Below, piece by piece: positions 63,462 to 64,000 of a stretch of DNA of 64,000 bases (position 1 is its first letter; each line of letters starts with the position of its first letter). Under the pieces are notes generated by a model. It worked only from the letters and a program-made list of their open reading frames with translations. It was not told the DNA's origin and did not search any database. This DNA comes from Denitromonas sp. GTDB taxonomy: Bacteria; Pseudomonadota; Gammaproteobacteria; Burkholderiales; Rhodocyclaceae. The stretch is taken from assembly GCF_034676725.1 (NCBI RefSeq), contig NZ_JAUCBR010000004.1, forward strand, positions 3,872,001 to 3,936,000, written 5' to 3'. A program made the translations under genes and the position numbers.

Positions 63462-64000
63462 ATGTCTAACGTCACGATGCGCCAGATGCTCGAAGCCGGC
63501 GTTCACTTTGGTCACCAGACCCGTTTCTGGAACCCCCGCATGGCCCCGTACATCTTCGGCCAGCGTAACAAGATTCACATCGTCAACCTCGAGAAGACGA
63601 TGGTCAACTACCGCGAAGCGATGGACTTCATCCGCAAGCTGGCCGCCAACAAGGGCACCATCCTGTTCGTCAGCACCAAGCGCCAGGCACGCGAAATCAT
63701 CGCCGAAGAAGCGCAGCGTTGCGGCATGCCCTATGTTGACGAGCGCTGGCTCGGCGGCATGCTGACCAACTTCAAGACGGTCAAGCAGTCGATCAAGCGC
63801 CTGAAGGACATGGAGACCATGGTCGAAGACGGTTCGATCGAGCGCCTGTCCAAGAAAGAAGCGCTGATGATGACCCGCGAGATCGAGAAGCTGCGCAAGA
63901 GTATCGGCGGCATCAAGGATATGGGCGGCCTGCCGGACGCCATCTTCGTGGTCGACGTTGGCTATCACAAGATCGCCATCACCGAAACCCGCAAGCTGGG
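63462..64000 (+). CDS. rpsB: 30S ribosomal protein S2 (partial, runs off the window)
   Basis: The first 179 codons of S2 are present: MSNVTMRQMLEAGVHFGHQT with the conserved FWNPRMAPYIFG, then TILFVSTKRQAR and RWLGGMLTNFKT, and the coiled-coil region. The gene continues beyond the right edge; S2 is normally about 240-250 residues. TTTAGGAG gives a strong ribosome site. tsf probably follows, as usual, but is outside the window. Confidence 0.98.
   Translation, partial: MSNVTMRQMLEAGVHFGHQTRFWNPRMAPYIFGQRNKIHIVNLEKTMVNYREAMDFIRKLAANKGTILFVSTKRQAREIIAEEAQRCGMPYVDERWLGGMLTNFKTVKQSIKRLKDMETMVEDGSIERLSKKEALMMTREIEKLRKSIGGIKDMGGLPDAIFVVDVGYHKIAITETRKL

Overview
The window is GC-rich chromosomal DNA from a betaproteobacterium, most likely a Rhodocyclales/Zoogloeaceae relative (Azoarcus, Thauera or Zoogloea type). 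Supporting signs are the gene order tmk-holB-pilZ-tatD, rpfE beside recJ, the betaproteobacterial families DUF4936 and DUF2863, a PEP-CTERM secreted protein behind a probable sigma-54 promoter, and a large NAD-dependent glutamate dehydrogenase. This assignment is inferred from gene content only. I see no rRNA, tRNA, CRISPR array, prophage or complete insertion sequence.

Layout. 0-3 kb: an orphan five-PAS sensor kinase. 3-5 kb: tadA, an L,D-transpeptidase-fold gene and a GNAT gene run rightward. 4.5-6.6 kb: ygfZ, DUF4936 and an NRDE protein run leftward. 6.7-11.3 kb: the operon mltG-tmk-holB-pilZ-tatD-ankyrin. 11.3-14.6 kb: a nested palindrome, a ModE-like regulator, recJ and rpfE. 14.7-22.8 kb: lolC-lolD, a chemoreceptor, DUF2062, comEC and a hydrolase. 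22.9-28.7 kb: an orphan ABC binding protein, DUF2863 and the divergent ppsR/ppsA pair. 28.9-32 kb: an envelope cluster (M23 peptidase, coiled-coil membrane protein, bactofilin, NfeD, SPFH). 32-37.8 kb: a five-gene, overlap-coupled polyprenyl-linked glycosylation operon. 38-42 kb: purL. 42-44.4 kb: a leishmanolysin-like PEP-CTERM protease, two unknown genes and a 35-bp tandem repeat. 44.5-56.8 kb: glutamate dehydrogenase, gabD, gabT and a TAXI-type TRAP transporter, which together look like a glutamate/GABA assimilation block. 57-64 kb: typA, methylthioinosine phosphorylase, glnD, map and the start of rpsB.

Five housekeeping genes (holB, tatD, purL, glutamate dehydrogenase, glnD) are each split by one small indel. 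In three of them the disrupted site reads GTTCGAC where the reading frame predicts GTCGAC. The other two lie in homopolymers. Because these genes are essential or near-essential and otherwise perfectly conserved, sequence error is the likeliest explanation, and I annotate each as one gene.

The most interesting biology is the PEP-CTERM leishmanolysin-like protease with its sigma-54-type promoter and 5' hairpin, the glycosyltransferase/flippase/phosphatase operon of unknown substrate, and the nested palindromic element after the ModE-like gene.
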